A stretch of 64,000 bases of DNA, from positions 30,445 to 94,444 of the forward strand of contig JAJFLA010000037.1 in assembly GCA_021772935.1 (NCBI GenBank). Reading direction: 5' to 3'. Source of the stretch: Gammaproteobacteria bacterium. Its GTDB lineage: Bacteria > Pseudomonadota > Gammaproteobacteria > Xanthomonadales > SZUA-36. The position numbers and the translations under genes were made by a program. Shown piece by piece: positions 35,565 to 45,253 of the stretch (position 1 is the stretch's first letter; each line of letters begins with the position of its first letter). Below the pieces are notes generated by a model that was not told the origin of the DNA, made no database searches, and worked only from the letters and a program-made list of their open reading frames with translations.

Positions 35565-36271
35565 TTTGCCAATCTTTCAACTGCGTCTTTATTCATATTC
35601 CCAAAACCGCGGGGCGCAGCATCGAAATTTTTTTCATGAATAAACTCGGTCTCGACAGAGAGAATGAGGAACACCGGGCACAATTATTAATCGCCGATAA
35701 TGAAGACCCTGCAAAAGGCACCGAGAAACTATCCCATCTCAGTGCGACAGAATATGTACAGTGCGGTCATATCACGCAACAGGAATTTTCCAGATTTTAT
35801 AAATTCAGCTTTGTTCGTAACCCCTGGGCACGACTGGTATCCGAGTATCGTTACAGAAGTTTCCTTAGTCACAAGAGCTTTAAGGACTTTGTGATGAACA
35901 AACTCCCTACCCCGGGCAGAAATGACAAATACCGCCACATCATGCCGCAAAGCAAAATGTTGTATGACCAAGGGGGCCATTTACTGGTTGACTTTGTGGG
36001 TAAATTTGAGTGTTTGCAGGAAGATTTTAAGCAGGTCTGCAAACACCTGAAATTTGAGAATTCAAGCTTGTCTCATACCAATTCCTCCGATAAAAAGTCC
36101 CGCGAATTAAGGCGTAAAATTCGAAACCTTTTGTATCGCAACGGTGAAGGCGGCTTACGCAACTACGTGGATTTCTATGACACCGAGACCCGCGAGGTGG
36201 TAAGCAACTTGTATCAGGCGGATATCAAAAATTTCGGCTATAGCTTCAGCGATGCTGTGAATATTCAGTAG
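35561..36271 (+). CDS. Sulfotransferase_2-family protein
   Basis: 236 residues, soluble. The 5'-phosphosulfate loop is HIPKTAGRSIE at 11-21 and the 3'-phosphate motif FVRNPWARLVSEYR is around 87-100, which are the PAPS-binding hallmarks. PAPS-dependent sulfation of a glycan or lipid. It is coupled to pirin by ATGA, an arrangement not known to me as standard. It lies away from the glycan island at 44-63 kb, which has its own sulfotransferase-like gene. Confidence 0.85.
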   Translation: MICQSFNCVFIHIPKTAGRSIEIFFMNKLGLDRENEEHRAQLLIADNEDPAKGTEKLSHLSATEYVQCGHITQQEFSRFYKFSFVRNPWARLVSEYRYRSFLSHKSFKDFVMNKLPTPGRNDKYRHIMPQSKMLYDQGGHLLVDFVGKFECLQEDFKQVCKHLKFENSSLSHTNSSDKKSRELRRKIRNLLYRNGEGGLRNYVDFYDTETREVVSNLYQADIKNFGYSFSDAVNIQ

Positions 36272-36375
36272 ACATCACAGCTTTGGTTTGACCCTCTTTT
36301 ACTTTTGCACCTACAATGGAGTTATACGTAAACGGCATTGACCAATGCCCCCAAACAACGACAACACGAGGTGCC

Positions 36376-36747
36376 ATGGTTATGGACTGTCCAAAATGCT
36401 CATCTGAAATGGAATTAGTTTCTTACGATCAAATCGAAGTAGATCGCTGCACGTCCTGCGGCGGTCTATGGTTTCAACCGGATGAGTTACGTGCGCTTCG
36501 TGACGATATTTGGATGGCTGATTATATTATCGACAGCGGCGACAAAACGGTCGGTAAAAAGGCTAATGCTCACAAAGATTACCATTGCCCTGAATGCAAC
36601 GCATCAATGCAACAGGAGTTTGACCCGGAACAACCACATATCACTTATGAATCCTGTCCAAACGGGCACGGTACCTATCTTGATTCCGGTGAATTTACGG
36701 ATCTGGTACGCAAAACTTTCTGGGACAAGTTCAAACGCGCGCGTTAA
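36376..36747 (+). CDS. double zinc-ribbon (zf-TFIIB) protein
   Basis: 123 residues from ATG 36376, with GAGG 5 bp upstream; the longer frame to 36316 has no good SD. The first ribbon is DCPKCSSEMELV... DRCTSCGGLWFQ (CxxC...CxxC) and the second is YHCPECNASMQQ... ESCPNGHGTYLDSGE. zf-TFIIB proteins of this size are small DNA/RNA-associated factors of unknown role. Single gene facing the methyltransferase-like gene. Confidence 0.82.
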   Translation: MVMDCPKCSSEMELVSYDQIEVDRCTSCGGLWFQPDELRALRDDIWMADYIIDSGDKTVGKKANAHKDYHCPECNASMQQEFDPEQPHITYESCPNGHGTYLDSGEFTDLVRKTFWDKFKRAR

Positions 36748-36763
36748 CCGCGCGTTATGTGTT

Positions 36764-37495
36764 TTAAGGACTTAGTTGCTCCAGATCACCTTGCTCACTT
36801 AGTGCAGTTCCCGACGAGTCAACTGACTTCTCCAATTGATTGGCAGTCATTAAAACTTCCAGCCTGCCATCCGGTAATAACATGCCCTGATCAATATCAA
36901 AACCGGATAACAAATTGACCATTATTGCCTGTGTGTGAGGGAAAACCCGGGCCTGCTTACCGTTGCGTGACCGGATGCTGATCATATGGGCCTGTTCGAT
37001 GCCATATTGTTGATTGCACAATGATGTATCCAGTGTCCGAACAGCAAAAGCATGCGCGCGCGTGGTTTTGTGGAGATAGGGTTGAATTGCAGTACCGAAT
37101 GCCCGCACAGCCTTGTCGTTGAGATAATTCAGGAAATCCCAGAATAAACACAGGTCAAATCGTGTGCTTTTTGGGAACTCAAAAGATTGCTTGATGTGAT
37201 CGACAAGTTCAGCTTGAGTAAATTCGCCAAACTGCATCTGCATAACAGGGTCTGTATACATCGCAGTAAAATGCAATCGACATTTATATTGTGAGAAAAA
37301 CTCTACGGTATCGGGCAGCGCCGAACCAATCTCCAAAACAGACAGACGCCGGTCCGGATCAATTCGTTTGAGCAAAGAGGGAAACAACAGGGATTGTTGG
37401 CTGTGTGCAATAGATGGCATCACAGGTGGATAACTCCCACCTGCTATGCCCGAAACAACGCTGTTCAATTCATCAATCTTCTTTAGACATGTCAA
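36764..37495 (-). CDS. class I methyltransferase-like protein
   Basis: 243 residues. VLEIGSALPDTVEFF resembles the SAM-binding motif I of Rossmann methyltransferases, and FDLCLFWDFLNYLNDKAV motif IV. The usual GxGxG is degenerate (IGSALPD). The start is TTG 37495, just 18 bp after the bactofilin stop on the same strand; no ATG is in a better place. It may be part of the bactofilin operon. Substrate unknown. Confidence 0.65.
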   Translation of the reverse strand: MTCLKKIDELNSVVSGIAGGSYPPVMPSIAHSQQSLLFPSLLKRIDPDRRLSVLEIGSALPDTVEFFSQYKCRLHFTAMYTDPVMQMQFGEFTQAELVDHIKQSFEFPKSTRFDLCLFWDFLNYLNDKAVRAFGTAIQPYLHKTTRAHAFAVRTLDTSLCNQQYGIEQAHMISIRSRNGKQARVFPHTQAIMVNLLSGFDIDQGMLLPDGRLEVLMTANQLEKSVDSSGTALSEQGDLEQLSP

Positions 37496-37513
37496 TCAAA
37501 ATGAATAAGGCAC

Positions 37514-38041
37514 TTAACCACTATTCAACGAATAACCATTATTTTCCTTCACCTTGTCAGTCGTGATTCCTTTCGGCGTTCCAGCCTTTTTCTCAATCAC
37601 CTTATTGACCGGTTTAGCAGCCTTGCCCAGCACAGCTTCGCCCGGGTCCATATCGATACTACCCTTGAATATCGCACCATCTTCGAGTGTCATACGGGGT
37701 GCCACAATGTTGCCATGGACGTTACCGGAACTCGAAATTACAACTTTTTCCGTGCCCGTTACATCCCCACGAACTTCACCGGAAATCTTGATGACTTTAG
37801 CCGTGATGTCTGCATTGACCAGACCACTCTGACCAATATCGACCTGGTGTGCATCAAGGCGAATTTTTCCGTCAATCTTACCTTCAACAATCAGATCTTC
37901 ATCACCACTAATGTCACCAGTGATGTGAATTCCAGGGCCAATAACAGCCGCTCTTCCACTACTGGCTGGCGCATTGGCAGATGCCCTGAAGCTGTCCTGA
38001 TGGGATGATTCTGGTTTAGTGGTTTTGTGTTTTTCAAACAT
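37514..38041 (-). CDS. bactofilin (polymer-forming cytoskeletal protein)
   Basis: 175 residues from ATG 38041. The bactofilin DUF583 right-handed beta-helix core is visible: IGPGIHITGDISGDEDLIVEGKIDG, VIKISGEVRGDVTGTEKVVIS and NVHGNIVAPRMTLEDGAIFKGSIDM. Flanks are disordered. Polymerises at the inner membrane in many bacteria and shapes cells or positions enzymes. It is followed by the methyltransferase-like gene. Confidence 0.92.
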   Translation of the reverse strand: MFEKHKTTKPESSHQDSFRASANAPASSGRAAVIGPGIHITGDISGDEDLIVEGKIDGKIRLDAHQVDIGQSGLVNADITAKVIKISGEVRGDVTGTEKVVISSSGNVHGNIVAPRMTLEDGAIFKGSIDMDPGEAVLGKAAKPVNKVIEKKAGTPKGITTDKVKENNGYSLNSG

Positions 38042-38239
38042 ACGCAATTTCCAATAGCTTTATGACTGGGACCAAGCAGTTTAGCAGGATTATCGATTAA
38101 AGACTAAACCAGGGTATATTTTCATAAAATATTTACCTTGGGAATATACGCGTGTTGTTACCCGGGGAGCCGCTTTCGACAGGAACCTTCCCTCTTGCCA
38201 TGCACTGGTTTATGGTAGCTAACCCTTTGCTGACGATTG

Positions 38240-38827
38240 ATGAATATGCGCGCGCTGAAACTTGCACTAACCCTGTTCTTCGCAACGTTGTTGCAATCGT
38301 GTACCGAGCCGCTCAATTGGCACGCCAATGATGTGACCGGCATGATGCCAGACCTGAAATTTTCCTTAACTGGCCCGGACGGTGCTGGCATAGATGCGAG
38401 GGCTCTTCGAGGTAAACCGGTACTCATTTTTTTTGGATTTACAAATTGTCCGGATGTTTGTCCGACCACACTGACACAACTATCAGTGGTTATGAAGAAA
38501 CTGGGCCAACAAGCAGACAATGTTCAGGTTGTACTTGTTTCCGTCGACCCAGGTCGTGATACACCTATGGTGATGAAAAGCTATACTGCATCTTTTGGTA
38601 CATGGCTGTTGGGACTGACTGGTTCGGAACAGGAACTGACCACACTGCGCGAAGCCTATGGCGTGTACGCCGCCATGGAATCATCTGACAGTAAAGGCTC
38701 ATACAATGTGATGCATAGCGCAGCGGTTTTTGCTTTTGACGCAAAAGGCCGCGCCCGTTTGTTGATTACTGAGGTAAATGACAGCGATGCCGTCGTCTCA
38801 GACCTCAGACAATTATTAGAGGAATAA
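38240..38827 (+). CDS. Sco1/SenC copper chaperone
   Basis: 195 residues, lipoprotein or anchored (LALTLFFATLLQSC with Cys as lipobox). The thioredoxin-like fold has CPDVC in FTNCPDVCPTTLTQ as the copper/redox site and a conserved His in NVMHSAAVF. Inserts copper into the CuA site of cytochrome c oxidase. Start at ATG 38240 (or 38246); the TTG at 38237 is less likely. It is followed by yajQ. Confidence 0.93.
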   Translation: MNMRALKLALTLFFATLLQSCTEPLNWHANDVTGMMPDLKFSLTGPDGAGIDARALRGKPVLIFFGFTNCPDVCPTTLTQLSVVMKKLGQQADNVQVVLVSVDPGRDTPMVMKSYTASFGTWLLGLTGSEQELTTLREAYGVYAAMESSDSKGSYNVMHSAAVFAFDAKGRARLLITEVNDSDAVVSDLRQLLEE

Positions 38828-38845
38828 CCCACAGGAATTCAAACC

Positions 38846-39328
38846 ATGCCTTCTTTTGACGTAGTATCCGAAGTAGACCACCACGAATTGAGCAATGGTG
38901 TCAACCAGGCTAATCGCGAAGTGAACACACGCTTTGACTTCAAAGGTACAGGTTCAAATTTTGAACTGGCCGACCAGGTCATCACAATGAATACCGAGTC
39001 AGATTTTCAGCTTCAGCAGATGTACGACGTACTCTGCAACAAACTGGTTAAACGCGGTATCGACATTGCCTGTCTCACAAAAGGCGAAGCCGTCATCCAG
39101 GCCAGAACTGCTACCCAAACCGTCAAGGTTAACGAAGGCATTGAAACCTCGACCGCAAAAGAAATTGTCAAGCTTATCAAACAGAGCAAAACCAAAGTTC
39201 AGGCAACAATACAAGGTGAACAACTAAGAATCACTGGCAAGAAACGGGATGATCTGCAAGCCGTTATCGCCTTGTTGAAAGATGCCAATCTTGAAATTCC
39301 ACTGCAATACAAAAACTTCAGGGATTAA
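38846..39328 (+). CDS. yajQ: YajQ family nucleotide-binding protein
   Basis: 160 residues, two ferredoxin-like halves. MPSFDVVSEVDHHELSNGVNQANREVNTRFDF is the standard start, and GKKRDDLQAVIALLK appears near the end. YajQ-like proteins bind cyclic di-GMP in Xanthomonas and ATP/GTP or tRNA elsewhere; function is not settled. It lies 18 bp after sco1 with AGGA upstream, suggesting co-transcription. Confidence 0.95.
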   Translation: MPSFDVVSEVDHHELSNGVNQANREVNTRFDFKGTGSNFELADQVITMNTESDFQLQQMYDVLCNKLVKRGIDIACLTKGEAVIQARTATQTVKVNEGIETSTAKEIVKLIKQSKTKVQATIQGEQLRITGKKRDDLQAVIALLKDANLEIPLQYKNFRD

Positions 39329-39408
39329 ACACTTTCACCTACAGCATTAAGGTAATGATTAGGGTAAAATTATTCGTTACCTTTTTGCATAAATAAGGAA
39401 ATACACCT

Positions 39409-41580
39409 ATGAAATCCTCATGGCTACTGGCACTGAGCACAGCACTAACATTAACCTTAGCTGGCTGCTCTAAGACCGACACTACAGAAGTCGTAGAAAC
39501 AAGCCCCGAAACCTCAACCGAAACCACGATGACAACCAGTCAAAATCCATTTTTTACCGAAAGCCCTCTATATCTGCATTATCCACAATTCGATAAAGTA
39601 GAAAATTCTCACTTCGTACCTGCATTTGAGCAAGGTATGAAAGAACAACTGGCAGAAATTGAAGCCATTGCCAATCAGTCAGATGCAGCTACACTGGATA
39701 ACACCCTGATTCCGATGGAACGTTCCGGCCAGACCCTTAACCGGGTTGCAACGGTCTTTTTCAGCCTGACATCGGCCAATACGAATGATGACATGGAAGA
39801 AATCCGTAGCCAGATGGCCCCCAGGTTGTCTGCGCACAACGATCAGATTCTACTCAACAGCAAGTTATTTTCCCGTGTTCAAGCACTCTACGAACAACGT
39901 GAATCACTCGAGCTTGATCCTGAATCATTCCGTCTTATTGAGGAAAACTACAAGGACTTTATACGCGCAGGTGCGCAGCTTTCTGAGTCTGACAAGGAAA
40001 AGCTCAAGGCGATGAATGCCGAGCTGGCCACACTACAAACAAGCTTCAGCCAAAATGTCATGGAAGAAGTCAACGCTTCAGCAGTCATCGTTGACAGTCG
40101 TGAAGAACTTGCTGGCATGTCCGATACCAAGATTGAAGCGGCAGCAGTGGCTGCGAAAGCCAAGGATATGGAAGACAAGCACCTTATTGCCCTGCTTAAC
40201 ACCAGCCAGCAGCCACCGTTGTCGTCATTGGAAGACCGCGTGTTGCGCCAGCGCATCATGGAAACATCTCTCGCCCGTGGTAGCCACGGTGGAGAATTTG
40301 ATAACCGGGGAACACTGACGCGTGTTGCAAAAATACGTGCTGAAAGAGCCCAGTTAATGGGTTTTGAAAACCACGCAGCCTATAGCCTTGATAATCAGAC
40401 TGCCCGCACCACCACAGCTGTTAACGAAATGCTCGCACGACTGGCACCCGCTGCCGTTGCCAATGCAAAACGTGAGGCTGCAGATATGCAGGCCATTATT
40501 GATGCCGAAGGTGGTGACTTTAAACTGGCTTCCTGGGACTGGGATTTCTACGCCGAAAAAGTGCGTAAACAACGCTATGATTTTGATGCTTCACAATTAC
40601 GGCCATATTTTGAATTCGATAATGTTTTACAAAAAGGTGTGTTTTACGCTGCCGAGCAGGTATTTGGGCTGACCTTTAAAGAACGCCACGATTTACCAAT
40701 CTATCAGGAAGATGTACGTGTCTTCGAAGTATTCGATGCTGATGGTTCTACCTTGGCTCTGTTTTTGATGGACCCCTATGCTCGTCCATCCAAACGCGGT
40801 GGAGCCTGGATGAATGCCTATGTCAGCCAATCCAACCTGATGGAAACAAAACCTGTGGTGGCCAATCACCTGAACATCACCAAACCGACATCAGATGACG
40901 AACCCGTATTGATGACTTTTGATGAAGTTACTACGATGTTCCATGAATTTGGTCATGCCCTGCATGGAATGTTTTCCAATGTAAAATACCCATCTTTTGC
41001 TGGAACTTCCGTACCACGCGATTTCGTTGAATATCCGTCCCAGGTCAATGAGATGTGGTCTATATGGCCGCAAGTTCTTAAAAACTACGCCGTACACTAC
41101 GAAACCGGCGAAGCTATGCCACGGGAGCTACTCAACAAAGTGTTGGCAACGCAAAAGTTCAACCAGGGTTACGCCACCACAGAATACCTCGCCGCATCAC
41201 TGCTGGACCAAGCCTGGCACCAAATGAAACCTGAGGAAGTACCTGCTGCAGACGGCTTGCTTGACTTTGAAGCACAGGCCCTGCAAAAGGCAGGTGTGGC
41301 ATTGGACACAGTACCACCACGCTACCGTAGCACCTATTTTTCACACATCATTGGCGGATACTCAGCCGGCTATTACGCATATATCTGGAGTGAAGTACTG
41401 GACGCAGATACGGTTGAATGGTTCAAGCAGAATGGTGGTATGAGCCGCGAGAATGGCGATCATTTCCGTCAGACCTTACTCTCTCGAGGTGGTGCCGATG
41501 ATGCGATGGCATTATTCAGGAACTTCCGTGGTGCAGAACCTGATATTCAACCCCTGCTGGAACGTCGTGGTTTAGATTGA
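39409..41580 (+). CDS. M3-family oligopeptidase/peptidyl-dipeptidase, lipoprotein
   Basis: 723 residues. An N-terminal signal peptide with lipobox LTLAGC makes it a lipoprotein, so it should work in the periplasm at a membrane, unlike cytosolic Dcp/OpdA. HEFGHALHG with HExxH at 512-516 is the zinc site; the second Glu and the C-terminal YYAYIWSEVLDADTVEWF and MFHEFGHALH regions match Dcp. Digests short peptides. The terminator is 40 bp after the stop. Confidence 0.93.
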   Translation: MKSSWLLALSTALTLTLAGCSKTDTTEVVETSPETSTETTMTTSQNPFFTESPLYLHYPQFDKVENSHFVPAFEQGMKEQLAEIEAIANQSDAATLDNTLIPMERSGQTLNRVATVFFSLTSANTNDDMEEIRSQMAPRLSAHNDQILLNSKLFSRVQALYEQRESLELDPESFRLIEENYKDFIRAGAQLSESDKEKLKAMNAELATLQTSFSQNVMEEVNASAVIVDSREELAGMSDTKIEAAAVAAKAKDMEDKHLIALLNTSQQPPLSSLEDRVLRQRIMETSLARGSHGGEFDNRGTLTRVAKIRAERAQLMGFENHAAYSLDNQTARTTTAVNEMLARLAPAAVANAKREAADMQAIIDAEGGDFKLASWDWDFYAEKVRKQRYDFDASQLRPYFEFDNVLQKGVFYAAEQVFGLTFKERHDLPIYQEDVRVFEVFDADGSTLALFLMDPYARPSKRGGAWMNAYVSQSNLMETKPVVANHLNITKPTSDDEPVLMTFDEVTTMFHEFGHALHGMFSNVKYPSFAGTSVPRDFVEYPSQVNEMWSIWPQVLKNYAVHYETGEAMPRELLNKVLATQKFNQGYATTEYLAASLLDQAWHQMKPEEVPAADGLLDFEAQALQKAGVALDTVPPRYRSTYFSHIIGGYSAGYYAYIWSEVLDADTVEWFKQNGGMSRENGDHFRQTLLSRGGADDAMALFRNFRGAEPDIQPLLERRGLD

Positions 41581-41620
41581 TAGATATTTGACCCTGGGTG
41601 ACCGGGGTTTTACAGACATA

Positions 41621-41656
41621 AAAAAACCGACCCGGCAAAAGCTGGGTCGGTTTTTT
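41621..41656. terminator. bidirectional intrinsic terminator
   Basis: 13-bp stem AAAAAACCGACCC (41621-41633) with GGGTCGGTTTTTT (41644-41656), further GGC/GCT pairing and an AAAA loop. Shared by the M3 peptidase and cold-shock genes. Confidence 0.92.
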
Positions 41657-41673
41657 ATAGATCCTGGGAGCTC

Positions 41674-41883
41674 TTACAGAGGATTTACATTCTCTGCCTG
41701 GGGTCCTTTCAAGCCTTCACCTACGGTGAATTCGACTTGCTGCCCTTCTTTTAGGGTCTTACGACCGTCGCCGATGATCTGACGGAAGTGAACGAAAACA
41801 TCACGTTCGCCTTCACGAGAAATAAAACCAAAACCTTTTTCGTCGTTGAACCACTTTACGGTTCCTGTAATTGAATCTGACAT
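41674..41883 (-). CDS. cold-shock domain protein
   Basis: 69 residues from ATG 41883. [21 protein letters not shown] contains RNP1 (KGFGFI), and DVFVHF is RNP2; [21 protein letters not shown] is the usual end. Binds single-stranded nucleic acids and melts RNA structure. The longer frame to 41973 reads through the likely leader and is not needed. A long untranslated leader is expected and the gap upstream fits. Confidence 0.96.
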   Translation of the reverse strand: MSDSITGTVKWFNDEKGFGFISREGERDVFVHFRQIIGDGRKTLKEGQQVEFTVGEGLKGPQAENVNPL

Positions 41884-42065
41884 AACATTTAACTCGCTAT
41901 ATATAGTTGAAAAACCACCTTGCGGTAGAGACTGTGCTGGAGAAGAACGGAACCGGGATATATCTGAAAACAAGCATGACGACCTGTACAGACTAAATAC
42001 CCAACCACGCGCCGCAACCGGCAGCGGCCATATTTTACATTACTTCTGTATGTATATGCTATAAA
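41884..42065 (-). promoter_or_regulatory. probable 5' leader of the cold-shock gene
   Basis: About 180 bases upstream of the csp ATG without a better gene. Contains a GCCGC/GCGGC hairpin (42011-42015 with 42024-42028). Cold-shock mRNAs in gammaproteobacteria often have long structured leaders acting as thermosensors. TSS and structure are not determined here. Confidence 0.4.
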
Positions 42066-42183
42066 AAACAAACAAATGGAATGTTTTTCCCCTTACTGGT
42101 CCGAATTCAGTTCAGCCATACAATCCGGCCCAATCATTGAGCACTGAGTTATACTTAAAAGCCAGAATAACGGAGTGTTAAAA

Positions 42184-43269
42184 ATGGCAGACCTGTTTGA
42201 AAACCCAATGGGCCTGGACGGCTTTGAATTTGTCGAGTTTGCATCGCCTACTCCAGGTGTAATGGAACCCGTTTTTGAAGTGTTGGGTTTTACCGCAGTG
42301 GCCAGACATCGCTCAAAAAATGTCACCTTATATCGTCAGGGCGATATCAATTTTATTCTTAACGAAGAACCCCGCAGCCATGCGGCATATTTCGCAGAGG
42401 AACACGGGCCCTGTGCATGTGGCATGGCGTTTCGGGTAAAAGATGCTCATGTTGCCTACCAACGGGCCCTCGAGATGGGCGCACAACCCATTGAAATACC
42501 CACCGGGCCAATGGAGCTACGCCTGCCCGCGATCAAGGGTATTGGTGGCGCACCGTTGTACCTAATTGACCGTTACCAAACGGGCAAGAGCTTCTATGAT
42601 ATTGACTTTGAATTTTTTGAGGGCGTGGATCGTCACCCACATGGTTGCGGTTTTAAACTGATCGACCATATGACCCACAATGTCTACCGTGGACGTATGC
42701 AATTTTGGGCAGGATTTTACGAACGCATCTTCAATTTCCGTGAAATGCGATATTTTGATATTAAAGGTGAGTACACTGGGCTCTTGTCCAAGGCAATGAC
42801 AGCACCCGATGGCAAAATTCGCATCCCTCTGAACGAGGAGGCATCTCAAGGCGTTGGCCAGATAGAAGAGTTCTTGATGGCATATAACGGCGAAGGCATT
42901 CAACATATTGCGCTGATCTGTGATGACCTGGTGAAATGCTGGGATGCGCTCAAAGCAAAAGGCCTGCCTTTCATGACACCACCACCAGCGACCTATTACG
43001 AAATGCTGGAAGAACGCTTGCCCAACCATGGCGAGCCAGTTGAAAAACTCAAGACACGTGGCATTCTGCTCGATGGCTCTACAGCCGATGACGACCCGCG
43101 TCTATTGCTGCAGATATTCTCGGAAACCATGGTTGGCCCGGTGTTTTTTGAATTTATACAACGCAAAAAGGATGAAGGATTTGGCGAAGGTAATTTCACA
43201 GCATTGTTCGAATCCATGGAGCGTGATCAGCTACGCCGTGGTGTCATCAGCAGCGAAGACGTGGCATAA
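42184..43269 (+). CDS. hpd: 4-hydroxyphenylpyruvate dioxygenase
   Basis: Converts 4-hydroxyphenylpyruvate to homogentisate in tyrosine catabolism. 361 residues from ATG 42184 with CGGAG upstream. Two VOC halves are seen; the C-terminal region [44 protein letters not shown] carries the Fe-ligand Glu and the gating helix. An iron His is in LIDHMTHNV, another in [10 protein letters not shown]. The following gene is a VOC protein 30 bp later, maybe an operon. The rest of the tyrosine pathway is not seen in this window. Confidence 0.95.
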   Translation: MADLFENPMGLDGFEFVEFASPTPGVMEPVFEVLGFTAVARHRSKNVTLYRQGDINFILNEEPRSHAAYFAEEHGPCACGMAFRVKDAHVAYQRALEMGAQPIEIPTGPMELRLPAIKGIGGAPLYLIDRYQTGKSFYDIDFEFFEGVDRHPHGCGFKLIDHMTHNVYRGRMQFWAGFYERIFNFREMRYFDIKGEYTGLLSKAMTAPDGKIRIPLNEEASQGVGQIEEFLMAYNGEGIQHIALICDDLVKCWDALKAKGLPFMTPPPATYYEMLEERLPNHGEPVEKLKTRGILLDGSTADDDPRLLLQIFSETMVGPVFFEFIQRKKDEGFGEGNFTALFESMERDQLRRGVISSEDVA

Positions 43270-43299
43270 GTATCGTTCATGAACAATTCGGGAAAACCT

Positions 43300-43854
43300 A
43301 TGAATATCAAGAAAATTCACCATGTAGCCTATCGTTGTAAAGACGCAAAAGAAACGGTCTTGTTTTATAAAAATGTGCTTAATATGGATCTGGTGTTGGC
43401 CATAGCTGAAGACCAGGTTCCCAGCACCAAAGCTCCCGACCCCTACATGCACATTTTTCTGGATGCCGGACAAGGCAACGTATTGGCTTTCTTCGAAATA
43501 CCCAATTCACCACCCATGGGACGGGATGAAAACACACCCAACTGGGTGCAGCACATTGCCTTTGAAATTGGGGATATAGACGCACTGATGTCGGCCAAGG
43601 ACCATATTGAGGCAGCAGGCCTGGAAGTTATCGGTCCAACCGATCATCATATTTTTAAATCCATCTATTTCTTTGACCCCAGCGGCCACCGCCTCGAACT
43701 CTGCGCCAATGTCGAACGCCCCGGCGCACTGGAAAAACTGAATGAAGTAGCGCCAGCAATGATTGAAGAATGGAGCCAGACCAAGCGTGCACCCAGGCAT
43801 GCCGCCTTTATGCACGAGAAAGAGTTATGTTCAGGACAAGGTGAGACCGAGTAA
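43300..43854 (+). CDS. VOC-family metalloprotein
   Basis: 184 residues from ATG 43300 (GGGA upstream; an alternate ATG is at 43279). The first strand MNIKKIHHVAYRCKDAKETVLFYKNVL, QHIAFEIG, and IYFFDPSGHRLELC hold the His/His/Glu metal ligands of a glyoxalase or extradiol-like fold. The position after hpd suggests an aromatic-catabolic function, by context only. Many related proteins are called glyoxalase without test. Confidence 0.85.
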   Translation: MNIKKIHHVAYRCKDAKETVLFYKNVLNMDLVLAIAEDQVPSTKAPDPYMHIFLDAGQGNVLAFFEIPNSPPMGRDENTPNWVQHIAFEIGDIDALMSAKDHIEAAGLEVIGPTDHHIFKSIYFFDPSGHRLELCANVERPGALEKLNEVAPAMIEEWSQTKRAPRHAAFMHEKELCSGQGETE

Positions 43855-43980
43855 TGGTCGAGAGGGTGCCCTGGGGTATGAACGGTATGCCGCGGGCGCA
43901 GGACGCGCACGACTGCAGGGATGCAGGAGGTAGAGCAACGCAGGAGCAGTTGCCGAGGAGCGGCGCTGCACAGAACGGGC

Positions 43981-44050
43981 GGGGTCGGAGTAAAAATTAC
44001 GACCACTTTCACCAACACATGAGCATTACATGAATTTTTACTCCGACCCC
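43981..44050 (+). repeat. GGGGTCGGAG palindrome, 18-bp perfect arms
   Basis: GGGGTCGGAGTAAAAATT (43981-43998) and its exact complement (44033-44050), 34-bp centre. Related by the GGGGTC(A/G)G(A/A) ends to the GGGGTCAGA family but with different internal arms. The preceding 43870-43980 is a GC-rich, purine-heavy stretch with AGGxGCAGGA-like words; nothing coding. Such palindromes often neighbour REP-associated transposases in other genomes, but none is here. Confidence 0.85.
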
Positions 44051-44098
44051 TGTTAACTGCATGCTAAAATCTCCATCCTGCCACCTTCGGCCAACTAT

Positions 44099-45253
44099 TT
44101 GAAAATTCTTCACATTGGCAAATACTTCCAGCCCTTTAGTGGCGGGCTGGAAAACTACATGCGTGATGCGATGGTCGCGTTGGCGCGGCGTGGTGTTAAA
44201 TCCGCTGCATTGGTTCACCGGCATACACTTTCACTCAAAACCTGCGATGAAACTTTTACCGCCGATAAACATCATTTTCAGATCGTCAGAACCGGCCTGT
44301 GGGCGCGTTTGTTGTTTACTCCCATCAGTCCGGCCTTCCCCTGGCATTTGCAACGACTTATCACTACATTCAAACCAAATATTCTACATCTGCACCTGCC
44401 AAACCCCTCGGTTTTCTGGCTACTAGCCCTGCCTTCAGCAAGACGCATTCCATGGGTGGTTCATTGGCATGCCGATGTTATTACTTCTACTCAGGGTTGG
44501 ACCATGAAATTGTTTTACAATTTGTACCGACCGTTCGAACAGATGATTTTAAAACATGCCAAGGCGATTGTTGCGACATCCTCCCCTTATCTGGATTCCA
44601 GCCGGCCCTTAAAAAAATGGATATACAAAAGCCACGTGGTTCCACTTGGTGTAGACGTGGACAGATTCAACGGATCCACTTCCGTATATGATAAACCGAC
44701 TCCAAACGATAATAAGCTGCAAGTCCTTGCCGTCGGTCGCCTGACCTACTACAAAGGCTTTCGTTATCTGATCGAAGCCATCTTCCAGACACCTGGGGTT
44801 CACTTAAATCTTGTCGGAGACGGTGACCAGGCTGCTCAACTCAAAGCACTGGTTGCTTCACTAAGCCTGCAAGACAGGGTAACCTTTCACGGAAGTTTAA
44901 ATAACGCAGAACTTTCGCTGCAAATGATGGCCTGCGATTGCCTTTGTCTGTCATCAATTACCCGTGCAGAGGCCTTTGGCATGGTGCTGTTAGAGGCCAT
45001 GTATTTTGGCAAGGCCACTGTCATCAGCGATGTACCCGGGTCCGGCATGGGTTGGATAGTTGATGACGGTATAACCGGCATCAAAGTAAAACCAGCGGAT
45101 ACCAGTGCACTGGCTGCTGCTTTAAAACAGCTCAATGCAGATCGAGACAAAATGAAAAGGATGGGGCAACATGGCAAGGACAAATTTGATCAACAATTTG
45201 AAATCAACCATGCAATCCTTGGCCTGATGGATATCTATGACAACACCAACTGA
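44099..45253 (+). CDS. GT4 glycosyltransferase
   Basis: 384 residues starting at TTG 44099 (MKILHIGKYFQPFSGGLENY, the common GT4 start). GT-B fold: N-terminal Rossmann with GG, C-terminal SSITRAEAFGMVLLEAMYFGKATVISDVPGSG has the EX7E nucleotide-sugar motif, and VLAVGRLTYYKGFRYLIEA the donor site. It transfers a sugar in glycan biosynthesis. Overlaps the next gene by 17 bp. First gene of the glycan island. Confidence 0.88.
   Translation: MKILHIGKYFQPFSGGLENYMRDAMVALARRGVKSAALVHRHTLSLKTCDETFTADKHHFQIVRTGLWARLLFTPISPAFPWHLQRLITTFKPNILHLHLPNPSVFWLLALPSARRIPWVVHWHADVITSTQGWTMKLFYNLYRPFEQMILKHAKAIVATSSPYLDSSRPLKKWIYKSHVVPLGVDVDRFNGSTSVYDKPTPNDNKLQVLAVGRLTYYKGFRYLIEAIFQTPGVHLNLVGDGDQAAQLKALVASLSLQDRVTFHGSLNNAELSLQMMACDCLCLSSITRAEAFGMVLLEAMYFGKATVISDVPGSGMGWIVDDGITGIKVKPADTSALAAALKQLNADRDKMKRMGQHGKDKFDQQFEINHAILGLMDIYDNTN

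Noticed and set aside
42562..43029. 155-codon minus-strand ORF inside hpd
   Set aside because: Antisense shadow; hpd has full-length family match.
44041..44098. An ATG start for the GT4 gene
   Set aside because: No in-frame ATG near the family N-terminus; TTG 44099 gives the canonical MKILHIG start.
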